The notes below the pieces were generated by a model that did no database searches, was not told the DNA's origin, and saw nothing but the letters and a program-made list of their open reading frames with translations. The position numbers were made by a program, and so were the translations under genes. From JBLHKS01 sp047620505 (GTDB taxonomy: Bacteria > Verrucomicrobiota > Verrucomicrobiia > Verrucomicrobiales > DEV007), in assembly GCA_047620505.1 (NCBI GenBank), contig JBLHKS010000005.1:38886-102885 (forward strand): a DNA stretch of 64,000 nucleotides, written 5' to 3'. Of this stretch, positions 35,702 to 44,604 are shown in pieces. How positions within the stretch are numbered: position 1 is the stretch's first letter; every line of letters begins with the position of its first letter.

Positions 35702-37084
35702 TCAGGCCGCACTCCGCTTTCCAGCCTCCTTTTCGGCCGCTCCACCAGCAATTTTCGCCACACGCGCGCGTTCGGCTTCTTTCTGGGCTGCCAAATCGCC
35801 TTCTGGCTTGAGCACCTGAAACGGCGATTTTTCTGCGGTGACTTCGACGGTTTTTTCGGGTGCTCCGGCCGGCTTGCCTTTGATCGCGGTCTTCGCCATT
35901 TTATAAACTGCGGATTCCGCCAAAGTTTTCTTCGCCAGAATTTTGATGACCCGTTTTGCCGCGACGGAGGCCCAGCGAAAGGCATTCGAGATGCTCCAGG
36001 GAAACAAATAAGTCGCGCCAACTTCGTAGGATTCTTGCGCGAATTGCGATTTGTAGCGCTCGGCCCCGAGAAGAAAATCCAGACAACGGACGCCGTCATC
36101 TTTGATGAACCAATCGAGCCGCTTCATCAAAAGGCAGGTCCCGGGACTGATTTTTCGGTAGGCGGGATCGAACGATGTCAGGAACCCGTGATAAGTCCGG
36201 TTGAAGGTGAAGCCGATGTCCACGGCCATCAATTTATCGCCGTCAGTCAACGTCGAGACCCTCAATCCGGAATCCGGACAGCGAGCGGCATCAGCGATGA
36301 GATCCACAACTCGCGGATCGCGCATCAGGCTGACTCCGTCTTTCCGAAAATGCTCGTCATGGAAAGCGGCGACGCGTTCGACGAGGCCCTCGGGCACTTC
36401 GCCAGCGCGGTGAATCGCGACTTTCGCCTCGGGATGCTGGCGATCGAGTTTGTTGACGTGGCGCCGCATGTCGCCCCGCACTTTTCTCGGCAGCTGCTGG
36501 ATCCAGGCATCGGCAGATTCGGGCAAATCCGCGTAGAGACAGGTCGAATAGCCGCGCTGAAATCGAAACGCGCGATTGCGCAAAAGACCGATCGATCGAG
36601 CGGCTCCATGCAGGCGTCCGCGCTCGGAAATGCTCAGCATTTTGAGATGACAACCGTTGCGGCGAGCCCAACGCATCACTTCGCGAAGTCCTTCTTGAGC
36701 TGCCGATTCATCCGTCGCGATCGCGTCCTGCAGATCCCCGTCGGTGTCGCCCGCAAGCCTGAGACAGCGGCCCTGGCGGTAAAATGGGAAAATCGCCGCC
36801 GGTTCTTTGCCTCTCGAAAACGAAAAGACCGCGAGTTCATCGTAATCTTCCGAAAAATGCTGAAGCCAGGCGCGATTCCACGCAAAACTCTGGAAAGGCG
36901 AGCCCTTGGAAGAGGTCGCCAGCGAAATCCAATCTTCAGCAACTTCGTCGAGATCGTCGGTCGATTGAATCAGGCGACAGGTTAACTTTTCGGGCTGGGA
37001 AACCGCGGTGCTGGGCTTGGCCGCTCGAGAAATGGGAGCGGTGGCCGCCTGGGGAGCGGCAAGGGATTGGGTATTTCCATGCAT
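35702..37084 (-). CDS. GNAT-family acetyltransferase (CelD/BcsL, FemAB-like)
   Basis: 460 residues of the GNAT_acetyltr_6/BioF2-like type: a variable N-terminus (1-40), then an N-terminal half with WISLATSSKGSPFQSFAWNRAWLQHF, and the second acetyltransferase-like half with GFTFNRTYHGFLTSFDPAYRKISPGTCLLM, where the pantetheine arm would bind. A basic, Ala/Glu-rich tail of about 80 residues follows. Such proteins act in exopolysaccharide or cell-wall modification; the acceptor is unknown. It starts next to an A/T-rich 174-base spacer. Confidence 0.8.
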   Translation of the reverse strand: MHGNTQSLAAPQAATAPISRAAKPSTAVSQPEKLTCRLIQSTDDLDEVAEDWISLATSSKGSPFQSFAWNRAWLQHFSEDYDELAVFSFSRGKEPAAIFPFYRQGRCLRLAGDTDGDLQDAIATDESAAQEGLREVMRWARRNGCHLKMLSISERGRLHGAARSIGLLRNRAFRFQRGYSTCLYADLPESADAWIQQLPRKVRGDMRRHVNKLDRQHPEAKVAIHRAGEVPEGLVERVAAFHDEHFRKDGVSLMRDPRVVDLIADAARCPDSGLRVSTLTDGDKLMAVDIGFTFNRTYHGFLTSFDPAYRKISPGTCLLMKRLDWFIKDDGVRCLDFLLGAERYKSQFAQESYEVGATYLFPWSISNAFRWASVAAKRVIKILAKKTLAESAVYKMAKTAIKGKPAGAPEKTVEVTAEKSPFQVLKPEGDLAAQKEAERARVAKIAGGAAEKEAGKRSAA

Positions 37085-37258
37085 CTGACAAACCGGATAG
37101 AGATTGAGAAGAGCATGTATTTTATTAAAATTATGACTTTTATCAAGCCTAAAATCCGAGCATTCTCCCTATTCTGGATTCCTCGGCGCGGGCCAGGCAG
37201 ACGAAGGCCGATCTCAGGCGGCCGACCCGGAATTTCACGCAGAAGCGGATCTGACCGG

Positions 37259-38647
37259 TCAGGAACCCGTCCGCGTCATCGCCATTTCGGCGAATTGCAG
37301 ATCGAGGCTCCGCGTGAAGCAATGACTTTGCGGTTCACCAGCTCCGCGAGTCTGGACAAGCGCCAAATTCGTATAAAGCAGGCTCAACGGCCATTTGGAA
37401 CGCGGTTTGCTGCCTTCCTGGTGCTCGATCGCGGCCGCAAACCAGGAACTGGCCGTTTCGTACTCGCCAACATGAGAATAGACCGTTGCCAGCGTGATTT
37501 CGATTTCGGTCAGCACACGGCGATTACTTGAAGTCGCGGAGTCGGTCGCCAAGCGATAGGCCTCAAGCAAGTGCTTCACCGCGGCCTCCAGCTCGCCCTT
37601 TTTGAAGGCGATTCCGGCCAGCTGCCGGTAAACGGAAACCAGATCGCCCCGCACGTCGTGCTTCGATGACTCGAAAACGTGGAGCGCGTTGAGGGTGATT
37701 TCGATCGCGTTGTCGTTGTAGCCAGCGTCGAAATAGACTCGGCCAAGATCGAGGTACATCCGCCCGAGCCTCGCGTCATTCGGCGAACAGTGCTCTTCGT
37801 ACCGGTTGATCGCGTTGATGTTTCGGCGTTCGGATTCAGAAAAATCACCTCGGGTCAGGGCTTGCGTGCCCAGCTGGAGATCGATCGAAACTTTCAGCTC
37901 GTGACCCGCCACGCCAGAAACTTCGGGAAGAACTGCTTCGGCACGACGGAGCGCAGTCGCGGCTTCTTCGTCGCGGCCGAGCTTGCTGAGAACGTCGGCG
38001 TGCTCGATGTGCAGCCGAGTTTGCTGCGTCGCGTCCACTTTCGCTTTCAGCGTGAGATCGAGAGCTTGCTGGTAATGGAGAGCCGCCGATCGATGATCGC
38101 CTTCGGCTCGTGATCGCTCGGCTGCCGATTTCTTTTGGGAATATTCAGCCGTTGCCGACAATCCTTTTGGCCGAGGCTGCTTGGGTTTGGCCTTCGCTTT
38201 CGATTTGGCCTCTTTTTTGGGCCGCTCGGCCTGTTTCTCCTTTGCCTTTGCCGGCTCAGTTTCAACAGGCGGCTCAGTCGTTGGCCTCTTCGGTCGAGTC
38301 GGCGGCTTCGGCGCAGTGCCTCCCGCTAACTCCCGATCTTCCCCGAGAATTTTGTCGAAAATCTGACTCCGACGCTGGCGCTCGACAGCCTGGCCTTTCG
38401 TCTCGACTGGAGCTGGACCTGGAGTCGAAGGCGGCTGGACCAAGGCAGCAGCTGCTGGCGCAGGTTCCTCTTTTGGCTTTGGCCGCTCCGGTTTCTTTTG
38501 AGGTTCCTCGGGCTTCTCGGGATCGGGCTCCGGCTTACGACCGAATAATTTGCCTACACGGCGTTTCAAGCCGGACGCCATGACGCGCCAGTCGAAAAGG
38601 GGCGGTGAATCCTCGTTCGAATCCATCAGCTTAGAGGTCGAAGCCAT
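37259..38647 (-). CDS. TPR protein with long Lys/Pro/Glu-rich disordered N-terminus
   Basis: 462 residues. The first about 170 residues are extremely rich in K, P, E and A (stretches such as RPKKEAKSKAKAKPKQPRPK), hence probably disordered and possibly nucleic-acid- or cell-wall-binding. Residues about 170-445 hold at least six TPR-like helical repeats, e.g. DLGRVYFDAGYNDNAIEITLNAL. No signal peptide is seen. No enzymatic domain is seen. The function is unknown; TPR arrays usually mean protein-protein interaction. Confidence 0.75.
   Translation of the reverse strand: MASTSKLMDSNEDSPPLFDWRVMASGLKRRVGKLFGRKPEPDPEKPEEPQKKPERPKPKEEPAPAAAALVQPPSTPGPAPVETKGQAVERQRRSQIFDKILGEDRELAGGTAPKPPTRPKRPTTEPPVETEPAKAKEKQAERPKKEAKSKAKAKPKQPRPKGLSATAEYSQKKSAAERSRAEGDHRSAALHYQQALDLTLKAKVDATQQTRLHIEHADVLSKLGRDEEAATALRRAEAVLPEVSGVAGHELKVSIDLQLGTQALTRGDFSESERRNINAINRYEEHCSPNDARLGRMYLDLGRVYFDAGYNDNAIEITLNALHVFESSKHDVRGDLVSVYRQLAGIAFKKGELEAAVKHLLEAYRLATDSATSSNRRVLTEIEITLATVYSHVGEYETASSWFAAAIEHQEGSKPRSKWPLSLLYTNLALVQTRGAGEPQSHCFTRSLDLQFAEMAMTRTGS
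38446..38457. repeat. Iterated palindrome CAGCAGCTGCTG
   Basis: Exact copy in the disordered region of the TPR gene, Ala-run frame. Confidence 0.9.
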
Positions 38648-38846
38648 ATTTAATTAACTTATCTCGTTTATCAGGACAGCCAGAGCAAAAGAACGCGGGC
38701 GGGGTGCTGTGAACTGTCCTGAACAAGGTCAAATAACGGATTCGACACCTCGATTACAAGGGAAAAAAAGATGAAATCGACGTAATGTTCATCGCGGCGC
38801 GGAATTTGTGTCAGGGTCCGCGACTCCCTGCCCGTTCGATCAGGGC

Positions 38847-39626
38847 TTAGTCGGAGATCACCGATGGCTTCCGGAAATTGATCGCCTCGACCCCGAGCAG
38901 CTCGACAAAGGATTCTTCTTCGCTCACGACCCAACGCACTTTGATCCGATAGGGCCGGTAGTGCTCCCAGGATGCGATTTTGGACAGAGCCTGACCAGCA
39001 TCGGTCGACTTTCCGGCATAAACGCTGACGGCTTCGGCAATTCCGGGTCTCCAACGAATTCGCAAACGCTCAACGCCGCCTTCCAAAGGAATTTTCGCCT
39101 CCGCAGGTCCTGGCACGCCTCGAACTCCGCTCACACGAAACGACCTCGGTTCCATGGTCCGCTCTTTAACGAAAGTCTCAAACGCCAGGTCGTGCAGCTG
39201 GGAAAAAATCTCCCAATCGATGAAAAACTTGTCGCCGTTCTGGACCACGGTGAGGAGAACGGGAAGGGCCGAGCGATCCTTCGGGCGAACTTCAAAGTCA
39301 TGAGTGAAGTAGACAACATCGCCAGAAACCTTCGTGCTGCGGTTGTAAACGATTTCGGGTTCCACAATCGGCTTCCATTCAAACTGCTTGTAATGAGCCT
39401 CCATTCTTGGCTTCAACTCCTCGCCGTCGAGCGCGAGTTTGGCGGCGTCTTCCCAGGTTTCTGCGGTCACGAAATCAACCAGCGCTTTGAGCGCGAGGGT
39501 CGCTTCATTAGAATCTTCGCCGCCTTCAGCCAGCTCCACATCCTGAGCTCCAATCCAGCAGCTGCTGGACAAAAACAAGATCAGGGACAGCACGGTTGTC
39601 GCTCTGGTTCGAGTGGTGATTTTCAT
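38847..39626 (-). CDS. Exported protein of unknown function
   Basis: 259 residues with an N-terminal signal sequence (about 1-27) that ends LFLSSSCWIGAQD. The Cys could be a lipobox, but its -1 to -3 context (SSS) is weak, so ordinary secretion is as likely. The mature part has a mixed alpha/beta pattern, including VVYFTHDFEVRPKD and GDKFFIDWEIFSQL. No family was recognised. An exact iterated palindrome covers the Ser-Ser-Cys-Trp codons of the signal peptide. A 199-base spacer with no visible gene separates it from the TPR gene. Confidence 0.65.
   Translation of the reverse strand: MKITTRTRATTVLSLILFLSSSCWIGAQDVELAEGGEDSNEATLALKALVDFVTAETWEDAAKLALDGEELKPRMEAHYKQFEWKPIVEPEIVYNRSTKVSGDVVYFTHDFEVRPKDRSALPVLLTVVQNGDKFFIDWEIFSQLHDLAFETFVKERTMEPRSFRVSGVRGVPGPAEAKIPLEGGVERLRIRWRPGIAEAVSVYAGKSTDAGQALSKIASWEHYRPYRIKVRWVVSEEESFVELLGVEAINFRKPSVISD
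39556..39567. repeat. Iterated palindrome CAGCAGCTGCTG
   Basis: Exact copy in the signal peptide of the 259-residue exported protein, Ser-Ser-Cys-Trp frame. Confidence 0.9.
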
Positions 39627-39693
39627 GTGGTTACGTCAGGTTTCAATGGATTCGAAGGGCGCTAATGCTGCTTCCTGGCCGCGCTTCGTGCAA

Positions 39694-40398
39694 CTACCGA
39701 ATTGGAAGAGTTTGCAGGGTCTTACAGTTCAAACTGAGCGTCTCGCAAAAACGATCGACGATCTGCTCGTCGACCAGAGAAACCGTCGCGCCGCCAAAGC
39801 CGCACCCGGTCATTCGTGATCCGTAGACCAAGCCGTCAAAATCCGGCGAACGCGCGATTTTGACCAACTCGTCGAGTTCTGCGCAGCTGATTTCGTAGTC
39901 ATCTCGGAGCGATTCGTGGCTCGCGAACAGCAGGCTGGCTACCGCCGTCCACTCGCCGGCACGTAGCCGATTGAAGCAGTTTCGCGCGCGATCGATCTCG
40001 GTGATCACGTGACGGGCTCGCCGAAAAACTTCATCGCTCAGACGCTCGCGATTCATCTCGAGCAGCATCCAGCTGGCGTCGCGCAGGGAGTCAACTCCGA
40101 GCGCCTGAGCCGCATCCTGACACTTTTCCCGACGTAACGCGAGTTCCTCATCTGCGCGATCATTTTTCACGCCGGTGTCGGCGATCACGATGACCTTGTC
40201 AGGGCTCCCGAGCGGCAGAATCTCGATTTCGCCGCTTCGGAAATCGCGTAATTCCACCAGCAGCTGCTGATCGAACGAGATTGATAAATTCATTCCAAAG
40301 TCGTCGGCAGTGTGTTCGCCAATCAGATTGACTCTGCCCGACGCCTCTGGCACGATTTCGGGAGAGCGAGCGGAGGATTCTGTCAAAGAAGACGGCAT
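39694..40398 (-). pseudogene. galK: Galactokinase-like gene with in-frame internal deletion
   Basis: The ends match galactokinase (GHMP kinase): N-terminal ASGRVNLIGEHT (sugar-binding motif I), and from VIVIADTGVKNDRADEEL through RARHVITE to the C-terminal GCGFGGATVSLV (motif III). The middle is missing. The Ser-rich ATP-binding motif II (GLSSSAA type) and the catalytic Asp segment (GIMDQ type) are absent, and only 234 residues remain where about 380 are normal. The junction lies around residues 55-68 (about 40195-40245), close to the palindrome at 40258. The frame is kept across the junction. Catalysis is very unlikely. ATG 40398 is preferred over TTG 40425. Confidence 0.8.
40258..40269. repeat. 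Iterated palindrome CAGCAGCTGCTG
   Basis: Exact copy in the galK remnant, Gln-Gln-Leu-Leu frame, within a few tens of bases of the deletion junction. Confidence 0.9.
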
Positions 40399-40450
40399 CG
40401 GCTGACGAAGGTCGGCTTCGCGCAAGATTCAACTCAAACAAGCACTTGGA

Positions 40451-40876
40451 ATGAAATCGTTAATCAAGGAATTCAGAGAATTTATCCTAAAAGGCAATGT
40501 GATCGACATGGCCATTGGCATCATTATCGGCGCTGCTTTCAGCACGGTCGTGAAGTCCTTCGTCAACAACGTCATCATGCCGCCGATCGGCTATTTGCTT
40601 GGAGGAATCGATTTCAGCCAGAAAAAGCTCGTCATGAAATCGGAGAAAACGGTCGACGGGGTGCTCGAGCCCGAAGTCGCGATCCGCTACGGAACGTTCA
40701 TCAACGACACGATCTCCCTTTTGATTGTCGGTTTCTGCGTCTTCCTCCTCGTCCGCAGTTACAATCGCGCAAAAGCGAAGTTTGAAGAGCCGGAAACTCC
40801 GAAAGAAGAAGCCGCACCAGAGCCAAGCGATGAGGTCAAGCTGCTTACTGAAATCCGCGATGTGCTTAACAAGTAG
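40451..40876 (+). CDS. mscL: Large-conductance mechanosensitive channel MscL
   Basis: The pentameric osmotic safety valve, 141 residues. An amphipathic N-terminus, MKSLIKEFREFILKGNVIDMAIG, leads into TM1 (about 17-45, with the gate-lining IGIIIGAAFSTVV). A periplasmic loop and TM2 (about 75-98, NDTISLLIVGFCVFLLV) follow, then the C-terminal helical bundle KLLTEIRDVLNK. All parts are intact. The start is divergent from galK, 52 bases away. The 3' end overlaps the following lipoprotein gene by 17 bases. Confidence 0.97.
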   Translation: MKSLIKEFREFILKGNVIDMAIGIIIGAAFSTVVKSFVNNVIMPPIGYLLGGIDFSQKKLVMKSEKTVDGVLEPEVAIRYGTFINDTISLLIVGFCVFLLVRSYNRAKAKFEEPETPKEEAAPEPSDEVKLLTEIRDVLNK

Positions 40877-41624
40877 GATTTACGCCCTGGTTTGTGCGTT
40901 CGGGTCACCGCTGCTTTTCACAGGCTGCGATGGCTCAGACGCCGCCGGATCTGACGGGAAATACGAGGTTCCAGCCGGATCCGGGCTCTACTTCAAGAGC
41001 AACGTCTTCGAGCACAAAGCGGAGGAAGGCGTCGAAACGGTCGCGTCCAAGTTCGAATTCACGAATCGCGGCCCGAATGCGATCACAATCTCGAACATCG
41101 ACACCTCGTGCCGCTGCCTCAAAGCCGAGGCGGACAAATCGGTTTATCAGCCGGGAGAATCCGGGGTGATCGAGGCGGTTTTTGAAGTTCAAGGCATCAG
41201 CGGCGAAGTTGAGAAATCTCTAACCGTCACAACGGACGATGCGGAGAATCCCGACTATCGACTTGCCGTCAAAATCGACATTCCGCTGATCGTCGAGATC
41301 GAGCCGAAGATGCTGACTTGGGCCGTTGGCGAGGATCCTGGGCCGAAGCCGATCATCTTTCGAGTCATGCGCGAGAAGCCGATTCACATAGAGAGCATCG
41401 ACGTTTCGCGCGTCAATTTTACTGGCGAGATTAAGACAATCGAGGAAGGCAAGCTCTACCACATCATGATGACCCCGAAATCGACGGCCGAGACTCTGAT
41501 CGGGGTCGTCAGCATCGAAACGGACTGCGAAATCGACGAGCAACGTCGGCAACTCGGTTTCTACCGGGTCCTGACTGAGGAGGCGTTGAAACGCGAAGCC
41601 ATCGAGGAGGCGGCAGATCAGTAA
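40860..41624 (+). CDS. DUF1573-type lipoprotein
   Basis: A 254-residue lipoprotein: signal peptide with lipobox LLFTGC (Cys about residue 20), then an Ig-like beta domain of the DUF1573 type with the family pattern KFEFTNRGPNAITISNIDTSCRCLKAE, and a second similar beta domain. The ATG 40860 lies inside the mscL 3' end. Frames further upstream would destroy the signal peptide. The rhodanese-like gene starts 1 base after its stop, so the three genes mscL, this one and the next form one unit. The function is unknown. Confidence 0.82.
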   Translation: MCLTSRIYALVCAFGSPLLFTGCDGSDAAGSDGKYEVPAGSGLYFKSNVFEHKAEEGVETVASKFEFTNRGPNAITISNIDTSCRCLKAEADKSVYQPGESGVIEAVFEVQGISGEVEKSLTVTTDDAENPDYRLAVKIDIPLIVEIEPKMLTWAVGEDPGPKPIIFRVMREKPIHIESIDVSRVNFTGEIKTIEEGKLYHIMMTPKSTAETLIGVVSIETDCEIDEQRRQLGFYRVLTEEALKREAIEEAADQ

Positions 41625-41625
41625 A

Positions 41626-42081
41626 ATGCGCAGATTGGCATTGCAGGTCGGAATTCTGGTTGGCTTGACCCTGGTCGCGGGCGCAGCGACGAAGTTATTT
41701 CATCCCAAAGCGCCAGGGTGGAGATTGTCGGCCGTTGGTCCCGAGGGCGCAGCAGCTGCTGCCGAGAAACTCCTCCACCAGGTCACTTCCGCCGAGCTCA
41801 AAGAGAGCGGGGCCGAAGCCGAAATCATGTGGATCGACGCCCGCTTGCGAGCCAAATTTGACGAAGGCCATATCGAAGGCGCGCACTGGGTAGGCTCAAA
41901 CCCCAAAAACACTGTCGGGCCGGATCTCCACTCGGAGCTCCTGTCCGGGGCGCTCAAAAAGTGGACGGTCGTTTATTGCGAGCCGAAATGCGATAAAGCC
42001 CAACACGCCGCCGAGACCCTTCGCATGCTCCTGGGCCGCGAAGTTCATCACCTCAGCGGCGACTGGCGGGAGTTTCGGTAA
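41626..42081 (+). CDS. Rhodanese-like domain protein with N-terminal anchor
   Basis: 151 residues: an N-terminal hydrophobic anchor or signal (about 4-22) and a rhodanese domain with the typical WIDARLRAKFDEGHIEGAHWV and a Cys-containing active loop VVYCEPKCDKAQ. It is probably periplasmic and active in sulfane-sulfur transfer or redox. It follows the DUF1573 lipoprotein by 1 base, and that pairing is often seen in PVC bacteria. An exact iterated palindrome encodes an Ala run near residue 43. Confidence 0.82.
   Translation: MRRLALQVGILVGLTLVAGAATKLFHPKAPGWRLSAVGPEGAAAAAEKLLHQVTSAELKESGAEAEIMWIDARLRAKFDEGHIEGAHWVGSNPKNTVGPDLHSELLSGALKKWTVVYCEPKCDKAQHAAETLRMLLGREVHHLSGDWREFR
41750..41761. repeat. 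Iterated palindrome CAGCAGCTGCTG
   Basis: Exact copy in the rhodanese-like gene, Ala-run frame. Confidence 0.9.
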
Positions 42082-42111
42082 CAGACTGTTGCAAAACCTC
42101 TACAAACGGAT

Positions 42112-42159
42112 GTGGACATCCGTTCTCCGTCACGAAATTAACGTAGAACGGACGTCCAC
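42112..42159. repeat. Inverted repeat after rhodanese gene
   Basis: 15-base arms GTGGACATCCGTTCT (42112-42126) and AGAACGGACGTCCAC (42145-42159), one mismatch, 18-base loop. Just beyond, at about 42178-42193, a stretch TTGGCGAATCCAGCTA resembles the arm of the inverted repeat at 33583-33653. It lies between convergent genes and lacks a T-run. It could act as a bidirectional stop or be part of a small dispersed repeat element. Confidence 0.55.
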
Positions 42160-42200
42160 GTTCGTTGCCTTGAGCTTGGCGAATCCAGCTACGTTCAAAC

Positions 42201-44105
42201 TCACGTATCCCCCGGCTGGCGGATGCGGTCGACCATATCCAAGACTTCTTGGGGTGGCGGCGAGGTGAGCTTGCTCACGACGATCGAAACCGCGAAGTTG
42301 ATCAGCATCCCGATCGTTCCAATTCCTTCAGGCGAGACGCCGAAGAACCAGTTGTCCTCATTGTTGGCACCCGGGTTGATGAATTTGAAATACACGATGT
42401 AGGCCGTCGTGAACGTGATCCCGGTGATCATCCCGGAAATCGCCCCTTCCTTGTTCATTCGCTTCCAGAAGATCCCGAGAATGATGATCGGGAAGAACGA
42501 GGACGCGGCGAGGCCGAACGCGAATGCGACGACGGCAGCGACGTAATCCGGAGGAAAGACCCCAAAGAGACCGGCGATCACCACGGCGAATCCGGCTGCG
42601 ATCCGAGCGCAGAGGAGTTCACCTTTTTCGGAGAGATCCGGTTTTGCGATCCGCTTCATGAAATCATGCGCGAAGGATGTGGAAATCACGAGAAGCAACC
42701 CAGCAGCAGTCGAAAGTGCGGCCGCGAGACCGCCAGCGGCGACCAGAGCGATGACCCAATTCGGCAATCTTGCGATTTCGGGATTGGCGAGAACCATAAT
42801 GTCGCGATCGACGTAGAGCTCATTCTTGCCTGCCGCCAGATCGTTCGTGACCAGCCGCTGACCGTGCTCGCCCCGGGCCTGCTTCCCATCGGCGTCTTTG
42901 GCGAAAATCGGACTCTTGTTGATCTTCGATTTCGCATCCTCATCGCTCATCCCTTCCGGACGTTTGACCTCGAAAACTTTCCCGGGCGCGTAGTCGATCG
43001 CGCCGTCCTTATCGCGGTCAACCCAAGCGATCAGGCCGCTGTTTTCCCAGTTTCGAAACCATTCAAGATCCTTGTTTTCCACGATCTCCGAATACGCGGT
43101 TCCTGGAATGGTCTTGAGCAGATTTGTCCTCGCAAAAACGGACACCGCGGGCGCGGTCGTGTACAAAATCGCGATGAACAGCAGAGCCCAGAATGCGGAC
43201 ACTCGGGCGGCTTTGACCTTTTTGACGGTGTAAAATCGGACGATGACGTGCGGCAATCCCGCCGTGCCGACCATCAGGGCCAGCGCGATGCAGAAAATGT
43301 CGATCATGCTCTTTTTCCCGGGCAGCAGTTTCCCTGCTTCATCGCGTGGGAACGGCTCGGTGTAGGAAGCGAAGCCGAGTTCTTTCTCCATCCCGTCGAG
43401 CCGGTCGAGGAGATAACCGCCTTGCTCATCGGCAACTTCTGCGCCGAATCCAAGCTGCGGAATCGGATTGTCGGTCAGCTGAATCGCGATGAAAATGGCA
43501 GGAACCGTAAAGGCGAAAATCAGGACGCAGTACTGGGCCACCTGAGTGTAGGTGATGCCTTTCATTCCACCGAGAACGGCGTAGACGAAGACGATCGCCA
43601 TGCCGATGATCACGCCCCAGGTCACGGGCTCCCAACCGAACGGCATTTTGTCGCCGGTGTTGAACAGAAACCGTGAAAAGACGACTCCGACGCCGCGCAT
43701 CTGGCCACAAACGTAGGTGAAGGAGACGAAAATCGCGCAAACCAGCGCCACGGAGCGCGCCGAGTTCGAATAATAGCGGTCGCCGACGAAATCCGGAACG
43801 GTGAACTTGCCGAATTTGCGGAGGTACGGCGCGAGCATCAGCGCTAGAAGCACGTAGCCGCCGGTCCAGCCCATGAGGTAGACCGAGCCGTCGTAGCCCA
43901 TGAACGAAATGAGTCCGGCCATCGAGATGAACGACGCGGCGCTCATCCAGTCGGCCGCTGTGGCCATGCCGTTGGCTAACGCGGGAACTCCCTTGCCAGC
44001 TACGTAAAATTCACCGGTCGTGCCCGCCCTCGTGGCGATTGCGATGCCGATGTAGAGGGCGAAAGAGAGCCCGACGAGAAGATAGGTCCAAGTTTGAACG
44101 TCCAT
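42201..44105 (-). CDS. Sodium:solute symporter, VC_2705 family
   Basis: 634 residues with about 13 membrane helices of the SSS (LeuT-fold) type, closest in layout to the VC_2705/ActP group. Visible landmarks are GVPALANGMATAADWMSAASFISMAGL (TM2 region), QMRGVGVVFSRF, VLGGMKGITYTQVAQY and TAAGLLLVISTSFAHDF. A loop of about 110 residues between helices holds a Ca-binding-like DRDKDGAIDY. It lies 40 bases downstream of a DUF4212 gene, the small subunit always paired with this group. It probably imports a small carboxylate such as acetate, but the substrate is inferred only. Confidence 0.9.
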   Translation of the reverse strand: MDVQTWTYLLVGLSFALYIGIAIATRAGTTGEFYVAGKGVPALANGMATAADWMSAASFISMAGLISFMGYDGSVYLMGWTGGYVLLALMLAPYLRKFGKFTVPDFVGDRYYSNSARSVALVCAIFVSFTYVCGQMRGVGVVFSRFLFNTGDKMPFGWEPVTWGVIIGMAIVFVYAVLGGMKGITYTQVAQYCVLIFAFTVPAIFIAIQLTDNPIPQLGFGAEVADEQGGYLLDRLDGMEKELGFASYTEPFPRDEAGKLLPGKKSMIDIFCIALALMVGTAGLPHVIVRFYTVKKVKAARVSAFWALLFIAILYTTAPAVSVFARTNLLKTIPGTAYSEIVENKDLEWFRNWENSGLIAWVDRDKDGAIDYAPGKVFEVKRPEGMSDEDAKSKINKSPIFAKDADGKQARGEHGQRLVTNDLAAGKNELYVDRDIMVLANPEIARLPNWVIALVAAGGLAAALSTAAGLLLVISTSFAHDFMKRIAKPDLSEKGELLCARIAAGFAVVIAGLFGVFPPDYVAAVVAFAFGLAASSFFPIIILGIFWKRMNKEGAISGMITGITFTTAYIVYFKFINPGANNEDNWFFGVSPEGIGTIGMLINFAVSIVVSKLTSPPPQEVLDMVDRIRQPGDT

Positions 44106-44131
44106 AATTCAGAATGCGAAGATTTTTCAGC

Positions 44132-44143
44132 CAGCAGCTGCTG
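44132..44143. repeat. Iterated palindrome CAGCAGCTGCTG
   Basis: Exact copy in the 40-base spacer between the DUF4212 and symporter genes; intergenic. Confidence 0.9.
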
Positions 44144-44145
44144 AT

Positions 44146-44424
44146 TCAGTCGTCGTCGTCGACAACGCCGTGTGCTCGATCGAGTTTGTTCATCAACACG
44201 ACGTAAACCGCGATCAGAACGACGAAAACGTAAATGCTCCCCTGTTGGGCGAACCAGAAGCCGAGCTTGAACCCGCCCATGCGAATTTCATTCAGCGGCT
44301 CGACGAGAAGGATGCCGAATACGAAGGAAACCACGAACCAGACACTGAGCAGAATGCTGAGGTAGGTGATGTTTTTGCGCCAGTAACTGGAAGCTGCGGG
44401 CTTTTCAGAATTTTCGTCTGCCAT
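44146..44424 (-). CDS. DUF4212 small membrane subunit of symporter
   Basis: 92 residues with two membrane helices (about 18-40 and 55-78) and the family motif YWRKNITYLSILLSVWF. It ends in an acidic tail (VVDDDD). The ATG at 44424 (MADENSEKP) is the natural start; the frame extends farther upstream without conservation. It is the standard partner of VC_2705-type sodium:solute symporters and precedes that gene here. The spacer between them carries an exact iterated palindrome (44132-44143). Confidence 0.9.
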   Translation of the reverse strand: MADENSEKPAASSYWRKNITYLSILLSVWFVVSFVFGILLVEPLNEIRMGGFKLGFWFAQQGSIYVFVVLIAVYVVLMNKLDRAHGVVDDDD

Positions 44425-44604
44425 CGTGTTTTTAGGTGTTGATTCGAAAAATTGATTGTCGTCAATTCCAAGTCCGAGTTCCCGGACAGAATCGGGAGAT
44501 TTCAAGTGAGACAACCCTTCCTGTAAAGAAAACATTCGATAAATTCTCCAAAGACGGCATCGGTTCTCACGCCGATCCTGACAGGCGGCAAAAACTCAAA
44601 CTCA

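Noticed and set aside
38672..38722. Inverted repeat TCAGGACAG ... CTGTCCTGA with a 33-base loop
   Set aside because: Short arms, long loop and no second copy; could be chance. It may belong to the leader of the TPR gene but nothing supports a specific role.
44450..44467. Inverted repeat AATTGA-N6-TCAATT upstream of the DUF4212 gene
   Set aside because: Only one copy and A/T-rich half-sites; insufficient to call an operator.
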